Origin: Branchiostoma lanceolatum
Lineage: Eukaryota; Chordata; Leptocardii; Amphioxiformes; Branchiostomatidae
Reading direction: 5' to 3'
DNA: 64,000 bases
Assembly (NCBI RefSeq): GCF_035083965.1
Contig: NC_089736.1
Span: 2,926,001 to 2,990,000 of the forward strand
Below the pieces are notes generated by a model that searched no databases, had not been told where the DNA came from, and worked only from the letters and a program-made list of their open reading frames with translations. The position numbers and the translations under genes are program-made. Below are positions 37,301 to 45,145 of this stretch, in pieces (within the stretch, counting starts at the first letter, position 1; the number at the start of each line of letters is the position of its first letter).

Positions 37301-37940
37301 TGAAACAGCATTTAAGAAGATAGCACATGTTATAAGGAAATGGCAGCATCCTCATTTAGTTAAGCATTACTTTATCTGCATGTAGATTAGCTGCAGTACT
37401 TGTATTAACACTTTTTGCTCAATATACCAGCTTCACAGGTACGCATTGGAAGTCAGAACCCATCCCTATTCCTTCCACCGCCGTTTTACCTCCCCAACCA
37501 AAGTCAGTTACCCATTTTTACGCTGGAGTGGGGTGAGGGAAGTTGTATCGAGTGCGCTAAGGGGGTAAAGTGAATTAAAAAAAGATTCAACAACATTGAC
37601 AGAATAAAACCATTTAAAATGTGCCATAAACACAGTGGACGAGAACACACTGCCCCTACGGCCTCATGAAGACTATGGTATGGGACTACCATTTACTATT
37701 TCACTCTACATTTGTGTGGAGAACCCAGACTCCTACCTTGACTTCCCAAGTTTTGCCCAAGTTTTGTCTGACCACCAGTGCATACTCTCCTCGTTTGTCC
37801 ACTTTGAGAATCAAACATCCTTTCTTCTTTGGAAATGTCCCCGAATTAGACTGGAATCTGACGACGCCTTCGATGACCAGGGGCAAGTCTGCATCAGACA
37901 GCATATTGCTAGATGGCCCGGACACCTGTGTTGAGGACAT
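22328..37940 (-). CDS. USP37: USP37-type ubiquitin-specific protease
   Basis: Twenty-one coding exons join in phase: 37940-37737, 37299-37113, 35984-35842, 35388-35311, 34890-34703, 34228-34137, 33554-33488, 33030-32914, 32182-32054, 31336-31201, 30361-30263, 29605-29448, 29150-29099, 28407-28328, 27945-27742, 27465-27306, 26607-26479, 25449-23844, 23598-23477, 23193-23124 and 22470-22328, about 1387 aa (human 979). A PH-like domain covers roughly residues 20-130. The Cys box GFSNLGNTCYMNAILQ has nucleophile Cys367; QHDAHEFLSQCLDQLKED follows; CKSC and CKQC are the zinc-type pairs; the His box SSSGHYISDVYD has His1342. Three UIMs (EEEQLRRALQNSMQE, EEEDMQRALDESRALQKE, EKEELRKVLELSRQE) lie between the halves of the catalytic domain, as in human USP37. 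A KEN box (SDKENQQ) is present. Known role: removes ubiquitin from cyclin A and opposes APC/C. Start uncertain: an acceptor-like CAG precedes 37925, so translation may begin at the ATG at 37904. Confidence 0.95.
23298..23320. repeat. (AC)n microsatellite
   Basis: A short CA dinucleotide run lies in the USP37 intron between exons 19 and 20. Confidence 0.85.
25918..26478 (-). repeat. Minisatellite built on USP37 exon 17 donor border
   Basis: The true exon 17 ends at 26479 with GAGGAACAG and the donor GTTAGAGC. Five downstream copies of this border have exon-like ends at 26403, 26297, 26199, 26123 and 26027, giving units of about 76-106 bases, and a more diverged partial unit follows to 25918. 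Each unit carries the CAG/GT donor plus an intronic part rich in CCTCACTCTG-like words. None of the five spacings from the true donor is a multiple of three. Confidence 0.88.
26700..26972 (-). mobile_element. tRNA-derived SINE, family 1, full copy
   Basis: On the minus strand it begins near GGTGTCCCTGTGGTGTAGTG, a tRNA-like A-box region, with a B-box-like GGAGTTCAAGGCCC about 75 bases later. The body shares AGTGGACTAGCCCC and GTGTGGCCCA with the plus-strand copy at 34.26-34.50 kb. It is inside a USP37 intron in the sense orientation. Confidence 0.75.
28666..28883. mobile_element. Imperfect foldback element
   Basis: The left arm (starting ACTAAGGTAT, containing CTGTCGCCTTCTTC) is inverted in the right arm (GAAGAAGGCGACAG, ending ATACCTTAGT). 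A second hairpin near the centre uses GTAAACTCGC and GCGAGTTTAC. The total length is about 218 bases. It lies in a USP37 intron and encodes nothing. Confidence 0.8.
30674..30952. mobile_element. Perfect 116-bp inverted repeat (foldback element)
   Basis: Arms 30674-30789 and 30837-30952 are perfect inverted copies by eye, separated by 47 bases. Each arm contains GGTGTCTGTCAGACACC, itself a short palindrome, next to TCTTCAGAGC. The words AACATCATTTCT occur both shortly before the left arm and immediately after the right arm. It is in the USP37 intron between exons 10 and 11. The lack of mismatch suggests recent origin or gene conversion. Confidence 0.9.
31015..31187 (-). mobile_element. tRNA-derived SINE, family 2, copy 1
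   Basis: On the minus strand the head reads TTGGTCTAGTGGTTAGTGAT, a tRNA A-box type sequence, followed by CCTGCCTCTAGAC. The distal part ends in CCTGTAAATACTGTACAT. The same head and tail are found at 38.26-38.46 kb. The B-box is degraded in this copy. Confidence 0.7.
31690..32053 (-). repeat. Two copies of USP37 exon 9 end and donor site
   Basis: Exon 9, which carries the catalytic cysteine, ends at 32054. Two downstream copies repeat its 3' part and donor: one with an exon-like end at 31895 encodes an almost intact METFSIDLINREVIRAVEET, and one ending at 31699 keeps only about 14 residues. The intronic parts of the units also match each other (GTTTCTGGTGTTTTACAAA). The first copy is 159 bases away, a multiple of three, but a stop codon lies between. 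Confidence 0.88.
32260..32468. mobile_element. MITE with GGGCTGTCTCCAG ends, copy 2
   Basis: Terminal inverted repeats GGGCTGTCTCCAG and CTGGAGACAGCCC bound this element. Its inside matches the element at 15.996-16.213 kb. The adjacent TCA/TGA and AGATC/GATCT words extend the symmetry, so the target-site duplication is ambiguous. Confidence 0.8.
32502..32560 (-). repeat. Copy of USP37 exon 9 acceptor border
   Basis: On the minus strand this repeats the CCAG acceptor and the first codons of exon 9, encoding FSNLGNMCYMNAI; the true exon starts at 32182. The active-site motif in the copy has Met where the gene has Thr. Together with the donor copies below 32054, both borders of this exon are duplicated. 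Confidence 0.85.
34262..34500 (+). mobile_element. tRNA-derived SINE, family 1, plus copy
   Basis: The head GGCATGCGGATAGAGTG with GAGTTTGACCCCGGCC gives A- and B-box-like sequences. The body (AGTGGACTAGCCCC, GTGTGGCCCAAGG) matches the minus-strand copy at 26.70-26.97 kb. It lies in a USP37 intron, antisense to the gene. Confidence 0.7.
35688..35799 (+). mobile_element. Short retroposon with (GATT)n tail and 9-bp TSD
   Basis: A 112-base insert ending in a GATTGATTGATT tail is flanked by TTGCTTGAG on both sides (35679-35687 and 35800-35808). It interrupts an older dispersed repeat whose uninterrupted form (ATCCAGTTGCTTGAGTAACT) is visible near 30.51 kb. The simple tail and target duplication point to a 5'-truncated LINE or a SINE. 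No open frame is present. Confidence 0.8.
36131..36314. repeat. (GGAA)46 microsatellite
   Basis: This is a pure tetranucleotide run of 184 bases in the USP37 intron between exons 2 and 3. The open frames through it, encoding poly LPSF, are artefacts of the repeat. Confidence 0.98.
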
Positions 37941-38257
37941 ATGAAAGAAAATGAAAACTACATGAAAATGAAAACTACCTGCCCAAAAAAAATCAAGACC
38001 ACAGCACGTCCAGGTCAAAAGATAAAAAATAGAAGTTTTGCTGCGGTACCATGGTCACATACTAGGGGACCAAAATAAACTTGACCTTCATCTTGTCAAC
38101 ACCTACCCACATATGAAATATAATCACAGTCCATCCAGAGGTTCTTGAGTTATGCTGACTACAAAATCCAAACAGACAGACAGACACACACACACAAAAC
38201 TATACCTCCATTTTTCATGAAGATAAATATCTGGCAACACTAAAAGAGCTATTCTTT

Positions 38258-38462
38258 CACTGGTCTGGATAGGTGCCATGTACAGTATTTACAGGTTCAT
38301 TGTACTGAGTACAATGGACAGTGGACCATGTAGCTTAATGTCCCCTCCTAAGGACTGCAACTCTTTCCAGTAGCGTGCATGCCGGACCAGCGACACAGCC
38401 GGGATTCGAACTCACAGCTTCTAAGTCTAGAGGCAGGGTCACTCACCAATAGACTGCAAAGC
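38258..38462 (-). mobile_element. tRNA-derived SINE, family 2, copy 2
   Basis: On the minus strand it begins GCAGTCTATTGGTGAGTG with a good B box, GAGTTCGAATCCCGGC. It ends in CCTGTAAATACTGTACAT, as does the copy at 31.02-31.19 kb. It is upstream of the USP37 coding start, possibly inside the first intron. Confidence 0.75.
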
Positions 38463-38699
38463 GCTATAAATTATGCCTATAACTTGAAAACATGAGTGTT
38501 GTTGGTGGCATCAAAACTATAATGACAAAGGGTTCTCACTTTTGTTCAATAAAAAAAAAGCACTCAAAGCAATTGTTCACCTTTGCGCGTTTTGGAAATG
38601 TAGGCTACAAAGACATAAATATGCATAATTTATCCAATTAAATAATCACCCTTTGATATGAATTTCCCGTTAGTTGTACTTTCTGCTATATTTTTCTTA

Positions 38700-39550
38700 C
38701 CCCGTCGCCCTACGTCACAATAAATCCCATACTAAACACCTTCTACAAAGAATTGTAAATGTTACGGGTAGGATTTGTGGATAATTAAGCGGCATTTTAG
38801 TGACTTTACTCGGACGCTGACTTCACATACAGACGACAGTTCGGACCGTCTGTTGTCCCATGCGCAGAACGGCACGTCAACATCGAACCACAAAACTTTC
38901 TCTTCAAAAACAACACTTTTGGACAAATTATCGATAAATTTTTAGGCTTACCTGGTGCTTCTAACCACTGTACTGATCTCTAGATACTATTGGTGGTTCC
39001 GTTCAGCAGAACAATCCTCATAATTGAACCATTTCGAGGAAAAACGCAGCATGAAAATTTCACCAGATGGCCGCCATGATGGAACTGAAATAATGGCGGG
39101 AAAACCTTCAAGTTAGTCGGAACAAACCAAAGTTTTAGGGGTGTTTGATAATGTGGGAAAGCATTGAAGGGACAATTTCAATAAAATATCAATTTTATTC
39201 TTGAGTTAATGCTAAATAATCAAAAAGTCAGTTGTATTATACGTAATTATTTCGAAAATGCTAAATTCGATAAATAAATCTACAGATTGTTCAATAAAAG
39301 CCCCTATAGATTTAGTAGTAGCGACCATTTTAAGATGACCTTTAACCCCCACAACACTGCAGACAGCATGCCCCAACAACAAAGCCGCCAGAATCACATC
39401 AGTTTCTACACCATTGGGTCGTTTTAGGCGCAAAGTAACGACTATGTCACGTTTTTAGAGATTTTAGGACATCTTTTACACCGATCTGTCGATCGGATCA
39501 GCAACCTGGGGCCAGAAATCGTCTGAATTAATCCGATCAAGCCTCAAGGT
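38700..39550. promoter_or_regulatory. Putative shared promoter of USP37 and profilin-like gene
   Basis: The two genes diverge from here. On the USP37 side there is an E2F-type site GGCGGGAAA at 39095-39103 and a YY1-like GATGGCCGCCAT near 39066-39077. A possible noncoding first exon of the plus-strand gene ends at about 39548 with the donor GTAATG. No TATA box was noticed. Human USP37 is known to be E2F-induced, so the E2F site is plausible, but none of this is proven by sequence. Confidence 0.5.
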
Positions 39551-40126
39551 AATGTAACGTTTTGCATCAGAGTCATGGCAGGACCAAAACAATGTGTTGT
39601 TTATGGCTTTGTCATGTTGGAGCGGGCTACAGAATCATATGAAATTTTCTTTACTGTACTTCGAATGTAGTATTATATGAATTATGTATTGAATGGTGTA
39701 AACACTGTATGAAGAATTCGATTTTGGCCATGTATGGTCATGACATTATCTCCAAGAAGATGTATGGTGGGGCTTGTTTTTGTGACAATTTGTATGTCAT
39801 TTTTAGTCATTTAGTGGTCTGTGGCTTTAGCTCATCGTTGAATATGGACCAAAACATATAAAATGCTGATAAAAAAGTACACAAAACAACAATCCACTAC
39901 TAGTACATCTACTATTATTGACTGCTAGAAATGTGCTCTTCATCGCGAACTTAAAACAAGGACATTATATAGAAAACCACCATGAAACAATTTGCCCACC
40001 TATAATGACTGTAGCACTACTGTTGTTTCAAACACAAACTTAAAACCACGCTAACAGTCCATTTTTTTTCCTACCGTGAAATAAAAACCATGCATTTTGA
40101 ATACAGTAATGTCATTTTTTCCGCAG

Positions 40127-41012
40127 ATGGCAGTGAGACCACACAAACCCCCCACCGTGCCATGGGACGACTTTGTCTATCACAACCTGCTGCAGTATGG
40201 GGCTGTCACGGGCGTGGCACTGTTCGGTTGCCATGGAAACCTGGTCTACTCCCAGGGTTGTCTGTCGGATGGCAGGGACAAGGAACTGTGGGGACAGGTG
40301 AAGAAGTTTTTCTTTAAGATGAAGATTGTTTCAGAAGAGTGGTCACAATGGCCAGGTGGTCCTTATGTAGACTCTGTTAGTTACTAGTATACACATTTGA
40401 ATGCAGTTTAGAAGATACATCCAAACAGATCTCCAACCCAACGTCCCCCAGTGTAATGCACTCCTGTATATCTAAACTGTGCATTCCTGGTGCTGCTGCA
40501 CTAGAGATCTCCGCAATTTTTCAAAGAGGTGGATTTATGTTTATTTATTTATTTTATTTAGTTAGTCGGCTTACCAGATTAAAAGCAAATCTGTGAGGAG
40601 CCGGCAACAGAAACCTGGTTTCTCAACATGGCCGGCTCCTTAACAAATATACAATAAAACTACAATACAATATGTTAATGGTTTACACCCCTTCCTTTCT
40701 CCATGCATCCATTCATTCATTTAAAGACTTATCCATGTTTTACAGGTGAAAGACTTGTTCACAAAACTGCCACCAGAAGAGGACCACCAGGTGAACAGGG
40801 TCCTCACCATCCACGTAGGTCAGAGGTCAACCAGCTTCCGGATCTACCAGATGACGGAGAGCAGTGCGTACGGTACGACCGAGAAGCAGCGACACGGGGT
40901 CGTCGTGTGTCACCTGCCGCTGGGGATCCTGGTCGCCATGCACGAGGAACGGTTTCCCGCCAGCAAGGCGGTCTCCGTGGTCGAGAATTTTTGTGGTCTG
41001 TTGAGAGCTTAG
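40127..41012 (+). CDS. Profilin-family protein, two coding exons
   Basis: Exon 40127-40297 starts with ATG directly after a CCGCAG acceptor, which implies an upstream noncoding exon, and joins 40746-41012 in phase 0 to give 145 aa. The N-terminal helix PWDDFVYHNLLQYG and the strand ALFGCHGNLVYSQG match the profilin W..Y....L...G and the following core strand. The C-terminal part GVVVCHLPLGILVAMHEERF followed by AVSVVENFCGLLR resembles the last profilin strand and helix; the GVVV...LLVA pattern recalls profilin-4. Profilins bind actin monomers, and most bind proline-rich ligands, but whether this divergent member does either cannot be seen. Which profilin subgroup it belongs to is unresolved, so no symbol is given. 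It is divergent from, and about 2.2 kb away from, the USP37 start. Confidence 0.82.
40298..40745 (+). other. Intron of the profilin-like gene
   Basis: The intron has a GTGAAG donor and a TTTTACAG acceptor. It contains a TTTATTTATT tract and a short inverted pair, GTGAGGAGCCGGC and GCCGGCTCCTT, which look like a small dispersed repeat at about 40.53-40.68 kb. Confidence 0.7.
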
Positions 41013-43140
41013 ATATACTTGTAAGGATCTACCTTCAGGCAGATGTAAGGATCCGGCTCATTCTTGGACTTTTGTGCTTGTCTTTTCCTGTTTCTGTTCT
41101 TTTCTAGCACTTGTCTGTACTTTTTAGTATTCTATTTTTTAATTGTTATTCTTCTCTGCAAAACACTGAGAATGAGTCAGATCCTTGAATTTGCTTTGAG
41201 CTTACAACCTACAGTAAAAAAAATATGCGCCTGAGTTGAAGTAAATATGGATTTTGATGTGTTTTAAAAGACAAACCCGGTTGGGTACGCATGCAGCTAT
41301 TTTATTTCAGAATTGTAAATGAAACATTTTATGTCAAAAGTGTACATCTAAGATTTTCAGTGTTGTGTGTATGAAGAATTGTATATAACACACAATAAGT
41401 GCAATACCAGAATGGAAGTCTATGATGGTGGACTTACAATGATAAGTCTCTCTGTGTCAACAATTCTTTTATATTGTTTCAGTGTCGACAATGAATGCTA
41501 GTTTTCTTCCAAACCCTCTGAACTCCTACATACTTTTTACTAGTTCCCACCTCATGTTATTGTATAATACGGATAGTACGTGTACTGTCCATTTTTTCCT
41601 CATGTGCCATCTATGAAAGAGTTATGTATGGACTGTATGTAAGCAACTTACACTTATCTAAATACAGTAGCAAGCATTGAATGGTGTACCCTTCTCACTT
41701 ACAACAAATGTATGGTGGTTAAGAAAAAGATCTCTGGTTGTGTTTATGTAAAAATGCAGTTCGTATGGGGAAAATACTGCTTAAGTGATGTTGGCATGTC
41801 GGAGAGTCTTTATTTTATTAATGCTATATGATTATTCTTGTTGCTTTGTTTTTACTACTTGTGTTTTTAAGATATACAGGGTTTTGTATTTTTTTCTACA
41901 ATAGTCTAATTAGTGGAGCTTTGGTTAAAGTGAGTGTTTTAGCAGTTTTGTAATGTACAGCTGGTGCTCAACTTATCTTTTATTTTTATATGTTTTTCTA
42001 CATGTTTTTTCATCATTCTTTTAGTAGTTGAAAATTGGAAAAAAATACAATGTAACATAACTGTATACAGTAGTTTTATTCTGGAAAAATATAGGAAATA
42101 TGTACAAAAACAGTTGTCAGCATGTTTTGTGTGTGATGTACATGTTGATGTTGTCAGAAAGCAAAAAGATAGTGTATAAGAAAAATTTTATTTGTAAAAT
42201 GAAAACGAAAACCTAAACAAGCCAGAGCCCTCAGTAGTTGCCTGCTAGCATGCTGAATAGAAAGACTAACTTCAGGGATAAATCATTTCTTTAATTTGTT
42301 CAGGGAAAAAAGCATTTACAACAGATCATTGAAGGTACATGTAGACTTGAAAATTGAATCTTCCATAGCACATGGAAAAGTACTTTTCTTACCTATTTTC
42401 ATGTGCATTATAGAAATAATGAGTGAGACTACATGTACTAGTAAAACTTAGCCATAAAATGTTCAAGAAATCTTAAGTATTAAGTGACAATCCAGTTTGG
42501 TATTCTGCATGAAAACGTATCAGAGATTGGAGTATATACACATTCAAAAATTCCAGTCACACATTACAATAAGTTACTGCTAAAGCAAACATGCCATATT
42601 ACATGTATATGGTACTTTCAAGAAATCGCTTCATATGTACATGTATCTGCAATGAAGTGAAGCATCTTGGAAAGAGAATTAATGTGAAACCAAGCTGGCA
42701 TAAAGAATCAAAGCAACATAACACTTGTTTTTAGAAATTTCAAAGTAAAAGTCACACTTTCTAATGCCTATATGAACAGCAGAATATATTTTGCATAGCA
42801 GGGTTTGTACTAGCCGTGACGACTCTTTAATCGGGTATATTTTGCTGTATGTCGAAAGACTCTTTTACATTACCCTCTTGTGAGGGTAATGTAAAAGAGT
42901 CTTTAGACATACAGCAAAATATACCCGATTAAAGAGTCGCCACGGCTAGGTTTGTACAAGAATAATTCAGTCTGCACAATGGTGATATAGCCAACAATTG
43001 TATATAGTACCAGTAACCTATTGTTACAGCAAAGTCAGACACAGTTTACTGACGCATGTATGTTTTTCCTAAGTTTTTATCATGTATTTGTAATTAGCCC
43101 ACGGGCATGAACTTGCAATAAACTTCTTCTAATTATGTTA
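41013..43140 (+). other. Probable 3' UTR and flank of profilin-like gene
   Basis: A long AT-rich tract follows the stop codon. A canonical AATAAA lies at 43117-43122, a candidate polyadenylation signal, but earlier A-rich sites could also be used, so the UTR length is uncertain. It includes the hairpin at 42.81-42.95 kb. No conserved frame was recognised. Confidence 0.45.
42810..42949. mobile_element. Near-perfect 68-bp hairpin (foldback element)
   Basis: Arms 42810-42877 and 42882-42949 are inverted copies with two mismatches, separated by only four bases (TTGT). The outer end reads CTAGCCGTG. GGTTTGTAC occurs on both sides: directly before the left arm, and directly after the right arm where its first G overlaps the arm end. 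It therefore looks like a target-site duplication or an extension of the element. The sequence could form a long snapback RNA if transcribed. Confidence 0.88.
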
Positions 43141-43923
43141 CAAGCACTCTTTTATAGAACAAGGCAGCGGTACTTTGAATGGTTGTTCCGGATGTAAAAG
43201 AAGACCTTCCAAATTAGATCTATTAGGTGAGATGTAAAGCTCTTTGGTTATTTTCAAACTTATGAAAATTAAATGGATTGATTTACCCGTTTGGGACAGA
43301 GCTAGAGGTAGACGGTTTCTTCTCAGAACTGCTCACCCTGGCCTTGCAGAGGCTTTGCTTGCAGTTTGATCATATCTCGCAAGAGGGCGGTGCTGCACTG
43401 CTCAAAATAAATGGAGTAGTTATAGTATTAGTGGGCTGTACACACTATCTACAAAACGTTTTATTCTACAACTTTGAGGTTGGATATAACTTCTCAGACT
43501 TAATTACCATTTGTAAGACCTTCTTAATAGATGAAAATACGGTTCTGTCTTCTTTGATGATGAATATTACCTTCACCAAAGTGTCTCCTGTCGTTGTATT
43601 GTATTGACGAGCGTGAATATTAACGTACACTTTCTGCAGCGGCGGGCAAATTTACACAGAATCCTTTCAGTCCTTTTTTTTATACAAACATGTAGATAAT
43701 ATAAACTTACAACCATCTAACTTGAGTACCTATGCGATCAAACGGAGCCCAGCAACTTTGACTGCCAGACTCTGGCAAGTCCACTCAGTCCTGGGCCATG
43801 GGGTTTGAACCCATAGCCTGTAGGCGGTGTCCAATGATCTCCACTCATGTAAGGTGTAGAAAAATCCTTTTGTTGTAAACACCCAAGCGACCAAAATTCA
43901 TCGTTGTCGTAACACAACAGTTG
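43141..43923. other. Intergenic stretch, no supported gene
   Basis: A 109-codon open frame on the plus strand at 43278-43607 has no recognisable domain and no splice context. A tRNA-like GGGTTCAAACCCC on the minus strand near 43.80 kb suggests a decayed SINE. Nothing else was recognised. Confidence 0.5.
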
Positions 43924-44915
43924 CCTAGAAGGAGGGTCTGCATGGGGGGGTCCTGGCAACGCTTAACGGTAAATTCAGACCAGCCGATAACGCTTAACGG
44001 TAAATTCAGGCCGGTCGATAACGCTTAACGGTAAATTCAGCATTTTTAGAACATGAGATACCCCTGAAGACGACGTTTTTTTGCCACGAGTCGTCCTGAT
44101 GTTGTGGCAGGAGACCTAGTACGCTATGCCATTCTCGCACGCCTGCTCCGAACGCTTTAAAGTAAATTCGGCGGCGACAGGAAATTTCATGATCACAATG
44201 ACGGGCGCCGAAGGTGCGACGAAAATTTTGAAATCTTGACCCTCTGAAACGCTACTTCCTGCATTCTGAGGGGGGGATTTTCCTGAAGTGTTTCAGCTTG
44301 ATTTTTGAGGGGCGTCACGCCCTCCAGACCTCGCCGGAGCTGCGACATGCTCCCGGGCAAAATTCTTGACACCGCTATTTCTTGCATTTCGATGGGCAAA
44401 TATTACTGGTAATATAAGTTAAGTTAGGTGATGTCTCTGTTTGTGAAAAAAAAATACAGACGAGTTCCAGCTTGAGTTTGGGGGGCGACGCCTTTCTGAC
44501 AATATTTTTCGACGGAGGCCTGGCATGCACCCGGGGAACATTTTAAAATCTTGAACCGCGAAACACTTAATTTCCTGAATTTTGAGGAGAAAACTTTGCT
44601 GGTAGAGTGAAAAAAATTAAGAAGTGTTTCAGCTTGAAATTTTGTGGGGGGCGCCCTACCGACATATTTTTGCCGGAGCCGTGTGCTCCCTGGAGGAAAT
44701 GCTTTTTCCTGCGTAACGAGGAATTACTCAATAACGCTTAACGTTGAATTCAGGATGACAAATAACGCTTAACGAGGAATTAAAACGACCAGTAACGCTT
44801 CACGATTAATATACCGATAACGCTTAACGGTAAATTCAGGCGGCCGGTAACGATTAACGGTGAATTAAAATCGCTCGTAACGCTTCACGAAAAAGGGCAT
44901 GCAGACCCTCTAGAA
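43924..44915. repeat. Complex repeat element with CGCTTAACGGTAAATTCAG arrays
   Basis: About ten degenerate copies of TAACGCTTAACGGTAAATTC form short arrays at both ends in the same orientation (43.96-44.04 and 44.73-44.89 kb, with a further diverged copy near 44.15 kb). Between them, a unit of roughly 200 bases containing TGTTTCAGCTTGA and a GGGGCG(T/A)C(A/G)C-like word is repeated about three times. The outermost sequences include a short inverted pair, GAGGGTCTGCATG and CATGCAGACCCTC. No transposase frame is visible. Confidence 0.65.
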
Positions 44916-44949
44916 GTAGTGATGCTCATCAAAATATGGGCTCACCATG

Positions 44950-45075
44950 TAGACACTTTGGTAGCTACAGGGTCTTGCAGCGTAGAATTTTCAATGGCCT
45001 TTAGTCGGACGATAATGCATATTTGTCAGTCGGGGGAATAACGACAGTCTCGATTATGAATGTTCATGAATTTCA
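44950..45075 (-). repeat. Copy of globin last-exon end and 3' flank
   Basis: The words CGACAGTCTCGATTATGAA and AGCTACAGGGTCTTGCA repeat the end of the globin coding sequence (true stop at 45146-45148) and its immediate 3' flank. The unit is about 115 bases and diverged. It is downstream of the true stop, so it would not be translated. Confidence 0.75.
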
Positions 45076-45145
45076 TGATCACGCAAAGTTCGTGGTAGCT
45101 ATGGGGTCTTGCAACTAGACTTTTATTGGACGATTTGTAAAACTT

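Noticed and set aside
43278..43607. Plus-strand frame of 109 codons
   Set aside because: There is no recognisable motif, no conserved neighbour and no splice context.
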